A stretch of 64,000 bases of DNA from the NCBI RefSeq assembly GCF_050948175.1, contig NW_027490490.1:118895-182894 (forward strand), in the 5' to 3' direction. Within the stretch, counting starts at the first letter, position 1; every line of letters starts with the position of its first letter. Source of the stretch: Xylocopa sonorina. Taxonomy: Eukaryota; Arthropoda; Insecta; Hymenoptera; Apidae. A program made the position numbers and the translations under genes. The notes under the pieces are model-generated. The model was not told the origin of the DNA and made no database searches. It saw only the letters and a list, made by a program, of their open reading frames with translations. Positions 1 through 11,008 of the stretch are shown here, piece after piece.

Positions 1-1758
1 GTTTTAAGAATCATAAGAACTCTATTGCTACGATACGTAGACAACTGCAAACGCTATTTCCTTGCAAGGAAGTGTGCATTTACATTCATTTGAAGTGTAG
101 AAGAGAATACATAACACTTCGCAAATCATATTATTACCTTAACCATGAAACATAGAAATGAAATGCGATATCGCGTTTTAAGAATCATTAGAACACTATT
201 GCTACGATAGGTAGACATTTGCAAACGCTATTTCCTAGCAAGGAAGTGTCGCATTTACATTCATTTGAAGTGTAGACGAGGAATACATAACACTTCGCAA
301 ATCATATTATATCTTACCATGAAACATAGAAATGAGATGCGATATCGCGTTTTAAGAATCATAAGAACTCTATTGCCTCTACGATACGTAGACATCTGCA
401 AACGCTATTCCCTTGCAAGGACAGTGTCGCAATTTACATTTCACTTGAAGTGTAGACAAGGAACACATAACACTTCGCAAATCATATTATACCTTACCAT
501 GAAACATAGAAATGAGATGCGATATCGCGTTTTAAGAATCACTAGAACACTATTGCTACGATAGGTAGACTTTGCAAACGCTATTTCCTTGCAAGGAAGT
601 GTCGCATTTACATTCATTTGAAGTGTAGACGAGGAATACATAACACTTCGCAAATCATATTATATCTTACCATGAAACATGGGATGAGATGCGATATCGC
701 GTTTTTAAGAAGCATTAGAACTCTATTGCTACGATAAGTAGACATCTGCAAACGCTATTTCCTTGCAAGGAAGTGTAGCAATTTACATTCATTTGAAGTG
801 TAGACGAGGAATACATAACACTTCGCAAATCATATTACATCTTACCATGAAACATAGAAATGAGATGCGATATCGCGTTTTAAGAAGCATTAGAACACTA
901 TTGCTACGATAGGTAGACACTTGCAAACGCTATTTCCTTGCAAGGAAGTGTCCGCATTTACATTCATTTGAAGTGTAGACGAGGAATACATAACACTTCC
1001 CCAATCATATTATATCTTACCATGAAAAAAGAAATGAGATGCGATATCGCGTTTTAAGAAGCATTAGAACTCTTTTGCTACGATACCTAGTCATCTGCAG
1101 ACGCTATTTCCTAGCAGGGAAGTGTTGGCATTTACATTCATTTGAAGTGTAGACGAGGAATGCATAACACTTCGCAATGAATATTATATCTTATCATGAA
1201 ACATAAAAATGAGATGCGATATCTCGTTTTAAGAAGCATTAGAACTCTATCCCTACGATACGTGGACATCTGCAACGCTATTTCCTTGCAAGGAAGTGTC
1301 GCATCTACATTCATTTGAAGTGTAGAAGAGAGGAATACATAACACTTCGCAAATCATATTATATCTTACCATGAAACATGGAAATGAGATGCGATACCGC
1401 GTTTTAAGAAGCATTAGAACTCTATTGCTACGATAGGTAGACATCTGCAAACGCTATTTCCTAGCAAGTAAGTGTCGCATTTACATTCATTTGAAGTGTA
1501 GACGAGGAATACATAACACTTCGCAAATCATATTATATCTTACCGTGAAACATAGAAATGAGATAGCGATATCGCGTTTTAAGAAGTATTAGAACACTAT
1601 TGCTAACGATAGTGTAGACATTTGCAAACTCTATTTCCTTGCAAGGAAGTGTCGCTTTACATTCATTTGAAGTGTAGACGAGGAATACATAACACTTCCC
1701 CAGTCATATTATATCTTAGCATGAAACATGGAAATGAGATGCGATATCGCGTTTTAAG
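1..1758 (+). repeat. Indel-laden near-copy of 3317-5065
   Basis: Base 1 aligns with base 3317, and base 1667 aligns with base 4973, so the offset falls from 3316 to 3306: a net gain of 10 bases. I count about 20 separate small insertions or deletions on the way. Examples are loss of C in GTGTGCAT near 84, an extra T and an extra A near 135-143, three extra bases in TTGCCTCTACG near 378, extra bases near 422, 431 and 441, loss of A near 571, an extra T near 703, and GATAGTGTAGAC near 1611. Substitutions between the copies are few. That is unlike the rest of the array, where substitutions dominate and indels are rare. It looks like uncorrected long-read error at a contig edge, or a falsely duplicated overlap. 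A genuinely decaying array edge is the alternative. Confidence 0.85.
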
Positions 1759-3316
1759 AATCATAAGAACTCTATTGCTACGTTACGTAGACGTCTGCAA
1801 ACGCTATTCCTTGCAAGGAAGTGTCGCATTTACATTCATTTGAAGTGTAGACGAGTAATACATAACACTTCCCCAATCATATTATATCGTACCATGAAAC
1901 ATAGAAATGACATGCGATATCGCGTCTTAAGAAGCATTTGAACTCTATTGCTTCGATACGTAGACATCTGCAAACGCTATTTCCTTGCAAGGAAGTGTCG
2001 CATTTACATTCATTTGAAGTGTAGACGAGGAATACATAACACTTCGCAAATCATATTATATCTTACCATGAAACATAGAAATGAGATGCGATATCGCGTT
2101 TTAAGAATCATAAGAACTCTATTGCTACGATACGTAGAAATCTGCAAACGCTATTTCCTTGCAAGGAAGTGTCGCATTTACATTCATTTGAAGTGTAGAC
2201 GAGTAATACATAACACTTCCCCAATCATATTATATCTTACCATGAAACATAGAAATGACATGCGATATCGCGTCTTAAGAAGCATTTGAACTCTATTGCT
2301 TCGATACGTAGACATCTGCAAACGCTATTTCCTTGCAAGGAAGTGTCGCATTTACATTCATTTGAAGTGTAGACGAGGAATACATAACACTTCGCAAATC
2401 ATATTATATCTTACCATGAAACATAGAAATGAGATGCGATATCGCGTTTTAAGAATCATAAGAACTCTATTGCTACGATACGTAGACATCTGCAAACACT
2501 ATATCCTAGCGAGGAAGTGTCGCATTCACATTCATTTGAAGTGTAGACGAGGAATGCATAACACTTCGCAAATCATATTATATCTTACCATCAAACATAG
2601 AAATGAGATGCGATATCGCGTTTTAAGAATCATAAGAACTCTATTGCTACGATACGTAGACATCTGCAAACGCTATTTCCTTGCAAGGAAGTGTCGCATT
2701 TACATTCATTTGATGTGTAGAAGAGGAATACATAACACATCGCAAATCATATTATACCTTATCATGAAACATAGAAATGAGGAGCGATATGTCGTTTTAA
2801 GAAGCATTAGAACTCTATCCCTACGATACGTAGACATCTGCAAACGCTATTTCCTAGCAAGGAAGTGTCGCATTTACATTCATTTGAAGTGTAGACGAAG
2901 AATACATGACACTTCGCAAATCATGTTATATCTTACCATGAAACATAGGAATGTGATGCGATATCGCGTTTTAAGAAGCATTAGAACATTTATTGCTACG
3001 ATACCTAGTCATCTGCAGACGCTACTTCCTAGCAGGGAAGTGTGGCATTTACATTCATTTGAAGTGTAGAAGAGGAATACATAACACTTCGCAAATCATA
3101 TTATATCTTACCATGAAACATGGAAATGAGATGCGATATCGCGTTTTAAGAAGCATTAGAACTCTATTGCTACGATAGGTAGACATCTGCAAACGCTATT
3201 TCCTTGCAAGGAAGTGTCGCATTTACATTCATTTGAAATGTAGACGAGGAATACATAACACTTCGCAAATCATATTATACCTTACCATGAAACATAGAAA
3301 TGAGATGCGATATCGC
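1759..3316 (+). repeat. Diverged monomers with a tandem dimer (348 bp)
   Basis: Roughly 1770-2140 and 2117-2490 are near-copies 348 bp (two monomers) apart, marked by the shared variants GACGAGTAATAC, GAAATGACATG and GCGTCTTAAGAAGCATTTGAAC. The later monomers carry private changes such as CACTATATCC near 2495. A one-base deletion near 1808 (GCTATTCC) and a one-base insertion near 2988-2991 (AACATTTATTGC) shift the common frame. No other sequence type is present. Confidence 0.75.
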
Positions 3317-6300
3317 GTTTTAAGAATCATAAGAACTCTATTGCTACGATACGTAGACAACTGCAAACGCTATTTCCTTGCAAGGAAGTGTCGCATTTAC
3401 ATTCATTTGAAGTGTAGAAGAGGAATACATAACACTTCGCAAATCATATTATACCTTACCATGAAACATAGAAATGAAATGCGATATCGCGTTTTAAGAA
3501 TCATTAGAACACTATTGCTACGATAGGTAGACATTTGCAAACGCTATTTCCTAGCAAGGAAGTGTCGCATTTACATTCATTTGAAGTGTAGACGAGGAAT
3601 ACATAACACTTCGCAAATCATATTATATCTTACCATGAAACATAGAAATGAGATGCGATATCGCGTTTTAAGAATCATAAGAACTCTATTGCTACGATAC
3701 GTAGACATCTGCAAACGCTATTCCCTTGCAAGGAAGTGTCGCATTTACATTCACTTGAAGTGTAGACAAGGAACACATAACACTTCGCAAATCATATTAT
3801 ACCTTACCATGAAACATAGAAATGAGATGCGATATCGCGTTTTAAGAATCACTAGAACACTATTGCTACGATAGGTAGACATTTGCAAACGCTATTTCCT
3901 TGCAAGGAAGTGTCGCATTTACATTCATTTGAAGTGTAGACGAGGAATACATAACACTTCGCAAATCATATTATATCTTACCATGAAACATGGGAATGAG
4001 ATGCGATATCGCGTTTTAAGAAGCATTAGAACTCTATTGCTACGATAAGTAGACATCTGCAAACGCTATTTCCTTGCAAGGAAGTGTAGCATTTACATTC
4101 ATTTGAAGTGTAGACGAGGAATACATAACACTTCGCAAATCATATTACATCTTACCATGAAACATAGAAATGAGATGCGATATCGCGTTTTAAGAAGCAT
4201 TAGAACACTATTGCTACGATAGGTAGACACTTGCAAACGCTATTTCCTTGCAAGGAAGTGTCGCATTTACATTCATTTGAAGTGTAGACGAGGAATACAT
4301 AACACTTCCCCAATCATATTATATCTTACCATGAAACATAGAAATGAGATGCGATATCGCGTTTTAAGAAGCATTAGAACTCTTTTGCTACGATACCTAG
4401 TCATCTGCAGACGCTATTTCCTAGCAGGGAAGTGTGGCATTTACATTCATTTGAAGTGTAGACGAGGAATGCATAACACTTCGCAATGAATATTATATCT
4501 TATCATGAAACATAAAAATGAGATGCGATATCTCGTTTTAAGAAGCATTAGAACTCTATCCCTACGATACGTGGACATCTGCAAACGCTATTTCCTTGCA
4601 AGGAAGTGTCGCATCTACATTCATTTGAAGTGTAGAAGAGGAATACATAACACTTCGCAAATCATATTATATCTTACCATGAAACATGGAAATGAGATGC
4701 GATACCGCGTTTTAAGAAGCATTAGAACTCTATTGCTACGATAGGTAGACATCTGCAAACGCTATTTCCTAGCAAGTAAGTGTCGCATTTACATTCATTT
4801 GAAGTGTAGACGAGGAATACATAACACTTCGCAAATCATATTATATCTTACCGTGAAACATAGAAATGAGATGCGATATCGCGTTTTAAGAAGTATTAGA
4901 ACACTATTGCTAAGATAGGTAGACATTTGCAAACTCTATTTCCTTGCAAGGAAGTGTCGCATTTACATTCATTTGAAGTGTAGACGAGGAATACATAACA
5001 CTTCCCCAGTCATATTATATCTTAGTATGAAACATGGAAATGAGATGCGATATCGCGTTTTAAGAAGCATTAGAACTCTATTGCTACGATACGTAGACAT
5101 CTGCAAACGCTATTTCCTTGCAAGGAAGAGTCGCATTAACATTCATTTGAAGTGTAGAAGAGGAATAAATAACACTTCGCAAATCATATTGTATCTTAAC
5201 ATGAAACACAGGAATGAGATGCGATATCGCGTTTTAAGAAGCATTAGAACTCTATTGCTACGATACCTAGTCATCTGCAGACGCTATTTCCTAGCAGGGA
5301 AGTGTGGCATTTACATTCATTTGAAGTGTAGACGAGGAATGCATAACACTTCGCAATGAATATTATATCTTATCATGAAACATAAAAATGAGATGCGATA
5401 TCTCGTTTTAAGAAGCATTAGAACTCTATCCCTACGATACGTGGACATCTGCAAACGCTATTTCCTTGCAAGGAAGTGTCGCATTTACATTCATTTGAGG
5501 TGTAGAAGAGGAATAGATAACACTTCGCAAATCATATCATATCTTACCATCAAACATAGAAATGAGATGCGATATCGCGTTTTAAGAATCATAAGAACTC
5601 TATTGCTACGATACTTAGACATCTGCAAACGCTATTTCCTTGCAAGGAAGTGTCGCATTTACATTCATTTGATGTGTAGAAGAGGAATACATAACACATC
5701 GCAAATCATATTATACCTTATCATGAAACATAGAAATGAGGAGCGATATGTCGTTTTAAGAAGCATTAGAACTCTATCCCTACGATACGTAGACATCTGC
5801 AAACGCTATTTCCTAGCAAGGAAGTGTCGCATTTACATTCATTTGAAGTGTAGACGAGGAATACATAACACTTCGCAAATCATATTATACCTTACGATGA
5901 AACATAGAAATGAGATGCGACATCGCGTTTTAAGAATCATAAGAACTCTATTGCTACGATACGTAGACAACTGCAAACGCTATTTCCTTGCAAGGAAGTG
6001 TCGCATTTACATTCATTTGAAGTGTAGAAGAGGAATACATAACACTTCGCAAATCATATTATACCTTACCATGAAACATAGAAATGAGATGCGATATCGC
6101 GTTTTAAGAAGTATTAGAACACTATTGCTAAGATAGGTAGACATTTGCAAACGCTACTTCCTTGTAAGGAAGTGTCGCATTTACATTCATTTGAAGTGTA
6201 GACGAGGAATACATAACACTTCGCAAATCATATTATATCTTACCATGAAACATAGAAATGAGATGCGATATCGCGTTTTAAGAATCATAAGAACTCTATT

Positions 6301-9300
6301 GCTACGATACGTAGACATCTGCAAACGCTATTCCCTTGCAAGGAAGTGTCGCATTTACATTCATTTGAAGTGTAGACGAGGAATACATAACACTTCGCAA
6401 ATCATATTATATCTTACCATGAAACACAGAAATGAGATTTGATATCGCGTTTTAAGAATCATAAGAACTCTATTGCTACTATACGTAGACATCTCCAAAC
6501 GCTATTTCCTTGCAAGGAAGTGTCGCATTTACATTCACTTGAAGTGTAGACAAGGAATACATAACACTTCGCAAATCATATTATACCTTACCATGAAACA
6601 TAGAAATGAGATGCGATATCGCGTTTTAAGAATCATAAGGACTCTATTGCTACGATACGTAGACAACTGCAAACGCTATTTCCTTGCAAGGAAGTGTCGC
6701 ATTTACATTCATTTGAAGTGTAGAAGAGGAATACATAACACTTCGCAAATCATATTGTATCTTAACATGAAACACAGGAATGAGATGCGATATCGCGTTT
6801 TAAGAAGCATTAGAACTCTATTGCTACGATACCTAGTCATCTGCAGACGCTATTTCCTAGCAGGGAAGTGTGGCATTTACATTCATTTGAAGTGTAGACG
6901 AGGAATGCATAACACTTCGCAATGAATATTATATCTTATCATGAAACATAAAAATGAGATGCGATATCTCGTTTTAAGAAGCATTAGAACTCTATCCCTA
7001 CGATACGTGGACATCTGCAAACGCTATTTCCTTGCAAGGAAGTGTCGCATCTACATTCATTTGAAGTGTAGAAGAGGAATACATAACACTTCGCAAATCA
7101 TATTATATCTTACCATGAAACATGGAAATGAGATGCGATACCGCGTTTTAAGAAGCATTAGAACTCTATTGCTACGATAGGTAGACATCTGCAAACGCTA
7201 TTTCCTAGCAAGTAAGTGTCGCATTTACATTCATTTGAAGTGTAGACGAGGAATACATAACACTTCGCAAATCATATTATATCTTACCGTGAAACATAGA
7301 AATGAGATGCGATATCGCGTTTTAAGAAGTATTAGAACACTATTGCTAAGATAGGTAGACATTTACAAACTCTATTTCCTTGCAAGGAAGTGTCGCATTT
7401 ACATTCATTTGAAGTGTAGACGAGGAATACATAACACTTCCCCAGTCATATTATATCTTAGCATGAAACATGGAAATGAGATGCGATATCGCGTTTTAAG
7501 AAGCATTAGAACTCTATTGCTACGATACGTAGACATCTGCAAACGCTATTTCCTTGCAAGGAAGAGTCGCATTAACATTCATTTGAAGTGTAGAAGAGGA
7601 ATACATAACACTTCGCAAATCATATTGTATCTTAACATGAAACACAGGAATGAGATGCGATATCGCGTTTTAAGAAGCATTAGAACTCTATTGCTACGAT
7701 ACCTAGTCATCTGCAGACGCTATTTCCTAGCAGGGAAGTGTGGCATTTACATTCATTTGAAGTGTAGACGAGGAATGCATAACACTTCGCAATGAATATT
7801 ATATCTTATCATGAAACATAAAAATGAGATGCGATATCTCGTTTTAAGAAGCATTAGAACTCTATTGCTACGATACGTAGACAACTGCAAACGCTATTTC
7901 CTTGCAAGGGAGTGTCGCATTTACATTCATTTGAAGTGTAGAAGAGGAATACATAACACTTCGCAAATCATATTATACCTTACCATGAAACATAGAAATG
8001 AGATGCGATATCGCGTTTTAAGAAGTATTAGAACACTATTGCTAAGATAGGTAGACATTTGCAAACGCTACTTCCTTGTAAGGAAGTGTCGCATTTACAT
8101 TCATTTGAAGTGTAGACGAGGAATACATAACACATCGCAAATCATATTATATCTTACCATGAAACATAGAAATGAGATGCGATATCGCGTTTTAAGAATC
8201 ATAAGAACTCTATTGCTACGATACGTAGACATCTGCAAACGCTATTCCCTTGCAAGGAAGTGTCGCATTTACATTCATTTGAAGTGTAGACGAGGAATAC
8301 ATAACACTTCGCAAATCATATTATATCTTACCATGAAACACAGAAATGAGATTTGATATCGCGTTTTAAGAATCATAAGAACTCTATTGCTACTATACGT
8401 AGACATCTCCAAACGCTATTTCCTTGCAAGGAAGTGTCGCATTTACATTCACTTGAAGTGTAGACAAGGAATACATAACACTTCGCAAATCATATTATAC
8501 CTTACCATGAAACATAGAAATGAGATGCGATATCGCGTTTTAAGAATCATAAGGACTCTATTGCTACGATACGTAGACATCTGCAAACGCTATTTCCTTG
8601 CAAGGAAGTGTCGCATTTACATTCATTAGAAGTGTAGAAGTGGAATACATAACACTTCGCAAATCATATTATACCTTACCATGAAACATAGAAATGAGAT
8701 GCGATATCGCGTTTTAAGAATCACTAGAACACTATTGCTACGATAGGTAGACATTTGCAAACGCTATTTCCTTGCAAGGAAGTGTCGCATTTACATTCAT
8801 TTGAAGTGCAGACGAGGAATACATAACACTTCGCAAATCATATTATATCTTACCATGAAACATGGGAATGAGATGCGATATCGCGTTTTAAGAAGCATTA
8901 GAACTCTATTGCTACGATAAGTAGACATCTGCAAACGCTATTTCCTTGCAAGGAAGTGTAGCATTTACATTCATTTGAAGTGTAGACGAGGAATACATAA
9001 CACTTCGCAAATCATATTACATCTTACCATGAAACATAGAAATGAGATGCGATATCGCGTTTTAAGAAGCATTAGAACACTATTGCTACGATAGGTAGAC
9101 ACTTGCAAACGCTATTTCCTTGCAAGGAAGTGTCGCATTTACATTCATTTGCAGTGTAGACGAGGAATACATAACACTTCCCCAATCATATTATATCTTA
9201 CCATGAAACATAGAAATGAGATGCGATATCGCGTTTTAAGAAGCATTAGAACTCTTTTGCTACGATACCTAGTCATCTGCAGACGCTATTTCCTAGCAGG

Positions 9301-10440
9301 GAAGTGTGGCATTTACATTCATTTGAAGTGTAGACGAGGAATGCATAACACTTCGCAATGAATATTATATCTTATCATGAAACATAAAAATGAGATGCGA
9401 TATCTCGTTTTAAGAAGCATTAGAACTCTATCCCTACGATACGTGGACATCTGCAAACGCTATTTCCTTGCAAGGAAGTGTCGCATCTACATTCATTTGA
9501 AGTGTAGAAGAGGAATACATAACACTTCGCAAATCATATTATATCTTACCATGAAACATGGAAATGAGATGCGATACCGCGTTTTAAGAAGCATTAGAAC
9601 TCTATTGCTACGATAGGTAGACATCTGCAAACGCTATTTCCTAGCAAGTAAGTGTCGCATTTACATTCATTTGAAGTGTAGACGAGGAATACATAACACT
9701 TCGCAAATCATATTATATCTTACCGTGAAACATAGAAATGAGATGCGATATCGCGTTTTAAGAAGTATTAGAACACTATTGCTAAGATAGGTAGACATTT
9801 GCAAACTCTATTTCCTTGCAAGGAAGTGTCGCATTTACATTCATTTGAAGTGTAGACGAGGAATACATAACACTTCCCCAGTCATATTATATCTTAGCAT
9901 GAAACATGGAAATGAGATGCGATATCGCGTTTTAAGAAGCATTAGAACTCTATTGCTACGATACGTAGACATCTGCAAACGCTATTTCCTTGCAAGGAAG
10001 AGTCGCATTAACATTCATTTGAAGTGTAGAAGAGGAATACATAACACTTCGCAAATCATATTGTATCTTAACATGAAACACAGGAATGAGATGCGATATC
10101 GCGTTTTAAGAAGCATTAGAACTCTATTGCTACGATACCTAGTCATCTGCAGACGCTATTTCCTAGCAGGGAAGTGTGGCATTTACATTCATTTGAAGTG
10201 TAGACGAGGAATGCATAACACTTCGCAATGAATATTATATCTTATCATGAAACATAAAAATGAGATGCGATATCTCGTTTTAAGAAGCATTAGAACTCTA
10301 TCCCTACGATACGTGGACATCTGCAAACGCTATTTCCTTGCAAGGAAGTGTCGCATTTACATTCATTTGAGGTGTAGAAGAGGAATACATAACACTTCGC
10401 AAATCATATCATATCTTACCATGAAACATGGAAATGAGAT

Positions 10441-10450
10441 GCGATATCGC
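10441..10450. other. 10-bp perfect palindrome GCGATATCGC in each monomer
   Basis: GCGATATCGC equals its own reverse complement and contains a GATATC (EcoRV) site. It is kept in most monomers of the window. Some variant classes break it: monomers reading GAGAAGCAATATCGCGATT lose this dyad but gain a new one, ATCGCGAT, centred four bases downstream. Monomers with GATACTGCG or GATATGTCG lose it outright. Short dyads like this could bind a dimeric protein or favour non-B DNA; neither is shown by the sequence. Confidence 0.9.
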
Positions 10451-10477
10451 GTTTTAAGAATCATAAGAACTCTATTG

Positions 10478-10490
10478 CTACGATACGTAG
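10478..10490. other. 5-3-5 inverted repeat CTACG-ATA-CGTAG
   Basis: CTACG and CGTAG are exact inverse complements separated by ATA. The most common variant changes TACG to TAGG (CGATAGGTAG), which both breaks the inverted repeat and creates the TAG stop that ends many of the open frames. CGATACCTAG and GGATACGTAG variants also break it. The element therefore divides monomers into dyad-plus and dyad-minus classes within the larger repeat units. Confidence 0.85.
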
Positions 10491-10507
10491 ACATCTGCAA
10501 ACGCTAT

Positions 10508-10521
10508 TTCCTTGCAAGGAA
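10508..10521. other. 14-bp perfect palindrome TTCCTTGCAAGGAA
   Basis: This is the longest perfect dyad in the monomer and lies 18 bp downstream of the CTACG-ATA-CGTAG inverted repeat. Many monomers carry CCTAGCAAGG or CCTAGCGAGG instead, which shortens or breaks the symmetry, so palindromic and non-palindromic monomers are interspersed inside each higher-order unit. It is the best candidate in the monomer for a symmetric protein-binding site or cruciform tip, but binding is not demonstrated. Confidence 0.9.
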
Positions 10522-10572
10522 GTGTCGCATTTACATTCATTTGAAGTGTAGACGAGGAATACATAACACTTC
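10519..10572 (+). other. Direct GAAGTGT pair facing inverted ACACTTC (possible RNA hairpin)
   Basis: GAAGTGT occurs twice (10519-10525 and 10543-10549) and its exact reverse complement ACACTTC occurs at 10566-10572. A transcript of this strand could form a 7-bp stem with either a 16-nt or a 40-nt loop. The arrangement is conserved in most monomers, except those reading CACATCGC or GAATCGTAG, which weaken it. This is a structural possibility only. Confidence 0.55.
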
Positions 10573-11008
10573 GCAAATCATATTATATCTTACCATGAAA
10601 CATAGAAATGAGATGCGATATCGCGTTTTAAGAATCATTAGAACACTATTGCTACGATAGGTAGACATTTGCAAACGCTATTTCCTTGCAAGGAAGTGTC
10701 GCATTTACATTCATTTGAAGTGTAGACGAGGAATACATAACACTGCGCAAATCATATTATACCTTACCATGAAACATAGAAATGAGATGCGATATCGCGT
10801 TTTAAGAATCATAAGAACTCTATTGCTACGATACGTAGACATCTGCAAACGCTATTTCCTTGCAAGGAAGTGTCGCATTTACATTCATTTGAAGTGTAGA
10901 AGAGGAATACATAACACTTCGCAAATCATATTATACCTTACCGTGAAACATAGAAATGAGATGCGATATCGCGTTTTAAGAAGTATTAGAACACTATTGC
11001 TAAGATAG

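Larger units (their letters stand above)
10421..10594 (+). repeat. Representative 174-bp monomer
   Basis: This single monomer is close to the consensus and is used as the reference for internal positions, starting at the ATG of ATGAAACATG. In order it holds a GCGATATCGC dyad at 21-30, a CTACG-ATA-CGTAG inverted repeat at 58-70, a TTCCTTGCAAGGAA dyad at 88-101, two GAAGTGT words at 99-105 and 123-129, their inverse ACACTTC at 146-152, and an AT-rich tail at 158-170. Frequent variant positions elsewhere are TAC/TAG at the middle dyad, CTTGCAAGG/CTAGCAAGG/CTAGCGAGG at the third dyad, GTGT/GAGT just after it, and CGCAAATCAT/CGCATATCAT/CCCCAATCAT/CGCAATGAAT near the end. Confidence 0.95.
3317..11008 (+). 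repeat. 14-monomer higher-order repeat (2436 bp), about three copies, with an 11-monomer sub-period
   Basis: The signature run with CATAAAAATGAGATGCG, TATCTCG and ATACGTGGAC occurs at 4505, 6941 and 9377, each exactly 2436 bp apart. The CTTCCCCAGTCAT monomer recurs at 4973, 7409 and 9845 with the same spacing. The TCACTAGAAC monomer near 3846 returns 4872 bp later (28 monomers). Inside this, 6191 and 8105 are copies 1914 bp (11 monomers) apart, marked by AAACACAGAAATGAGATTTGATATC and ATACGTAGACATCTCC. The nested periods indicate successive unequal exchanges rather than one clean amplification. Confidence 0.85.

Noticed and set aside
158..172. TATA-like AT-rich tail (CATATTATATCTTACC) as a promoter
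   Set aside because: It recurs in every monomer as part of the satellite and has no associated gene or further promoter elements.
441..653. Short open frames on the - strand (also near 1253-1450, 24459-24650, 26873-27064, 59005-59250)
   Set aside because: They appear only where an indel or the rearranged short monomer joins frames, lie wholly within satellite, and are 63-81 codons long with no recognisable product.
10421..10594. CENP-B box
   Set aside because: The core pattern TTCGnnnnAnnCGGG is not present. The only TTCG in the monomer (CTTCGCAAATCATATT) lacks the CGGG half.
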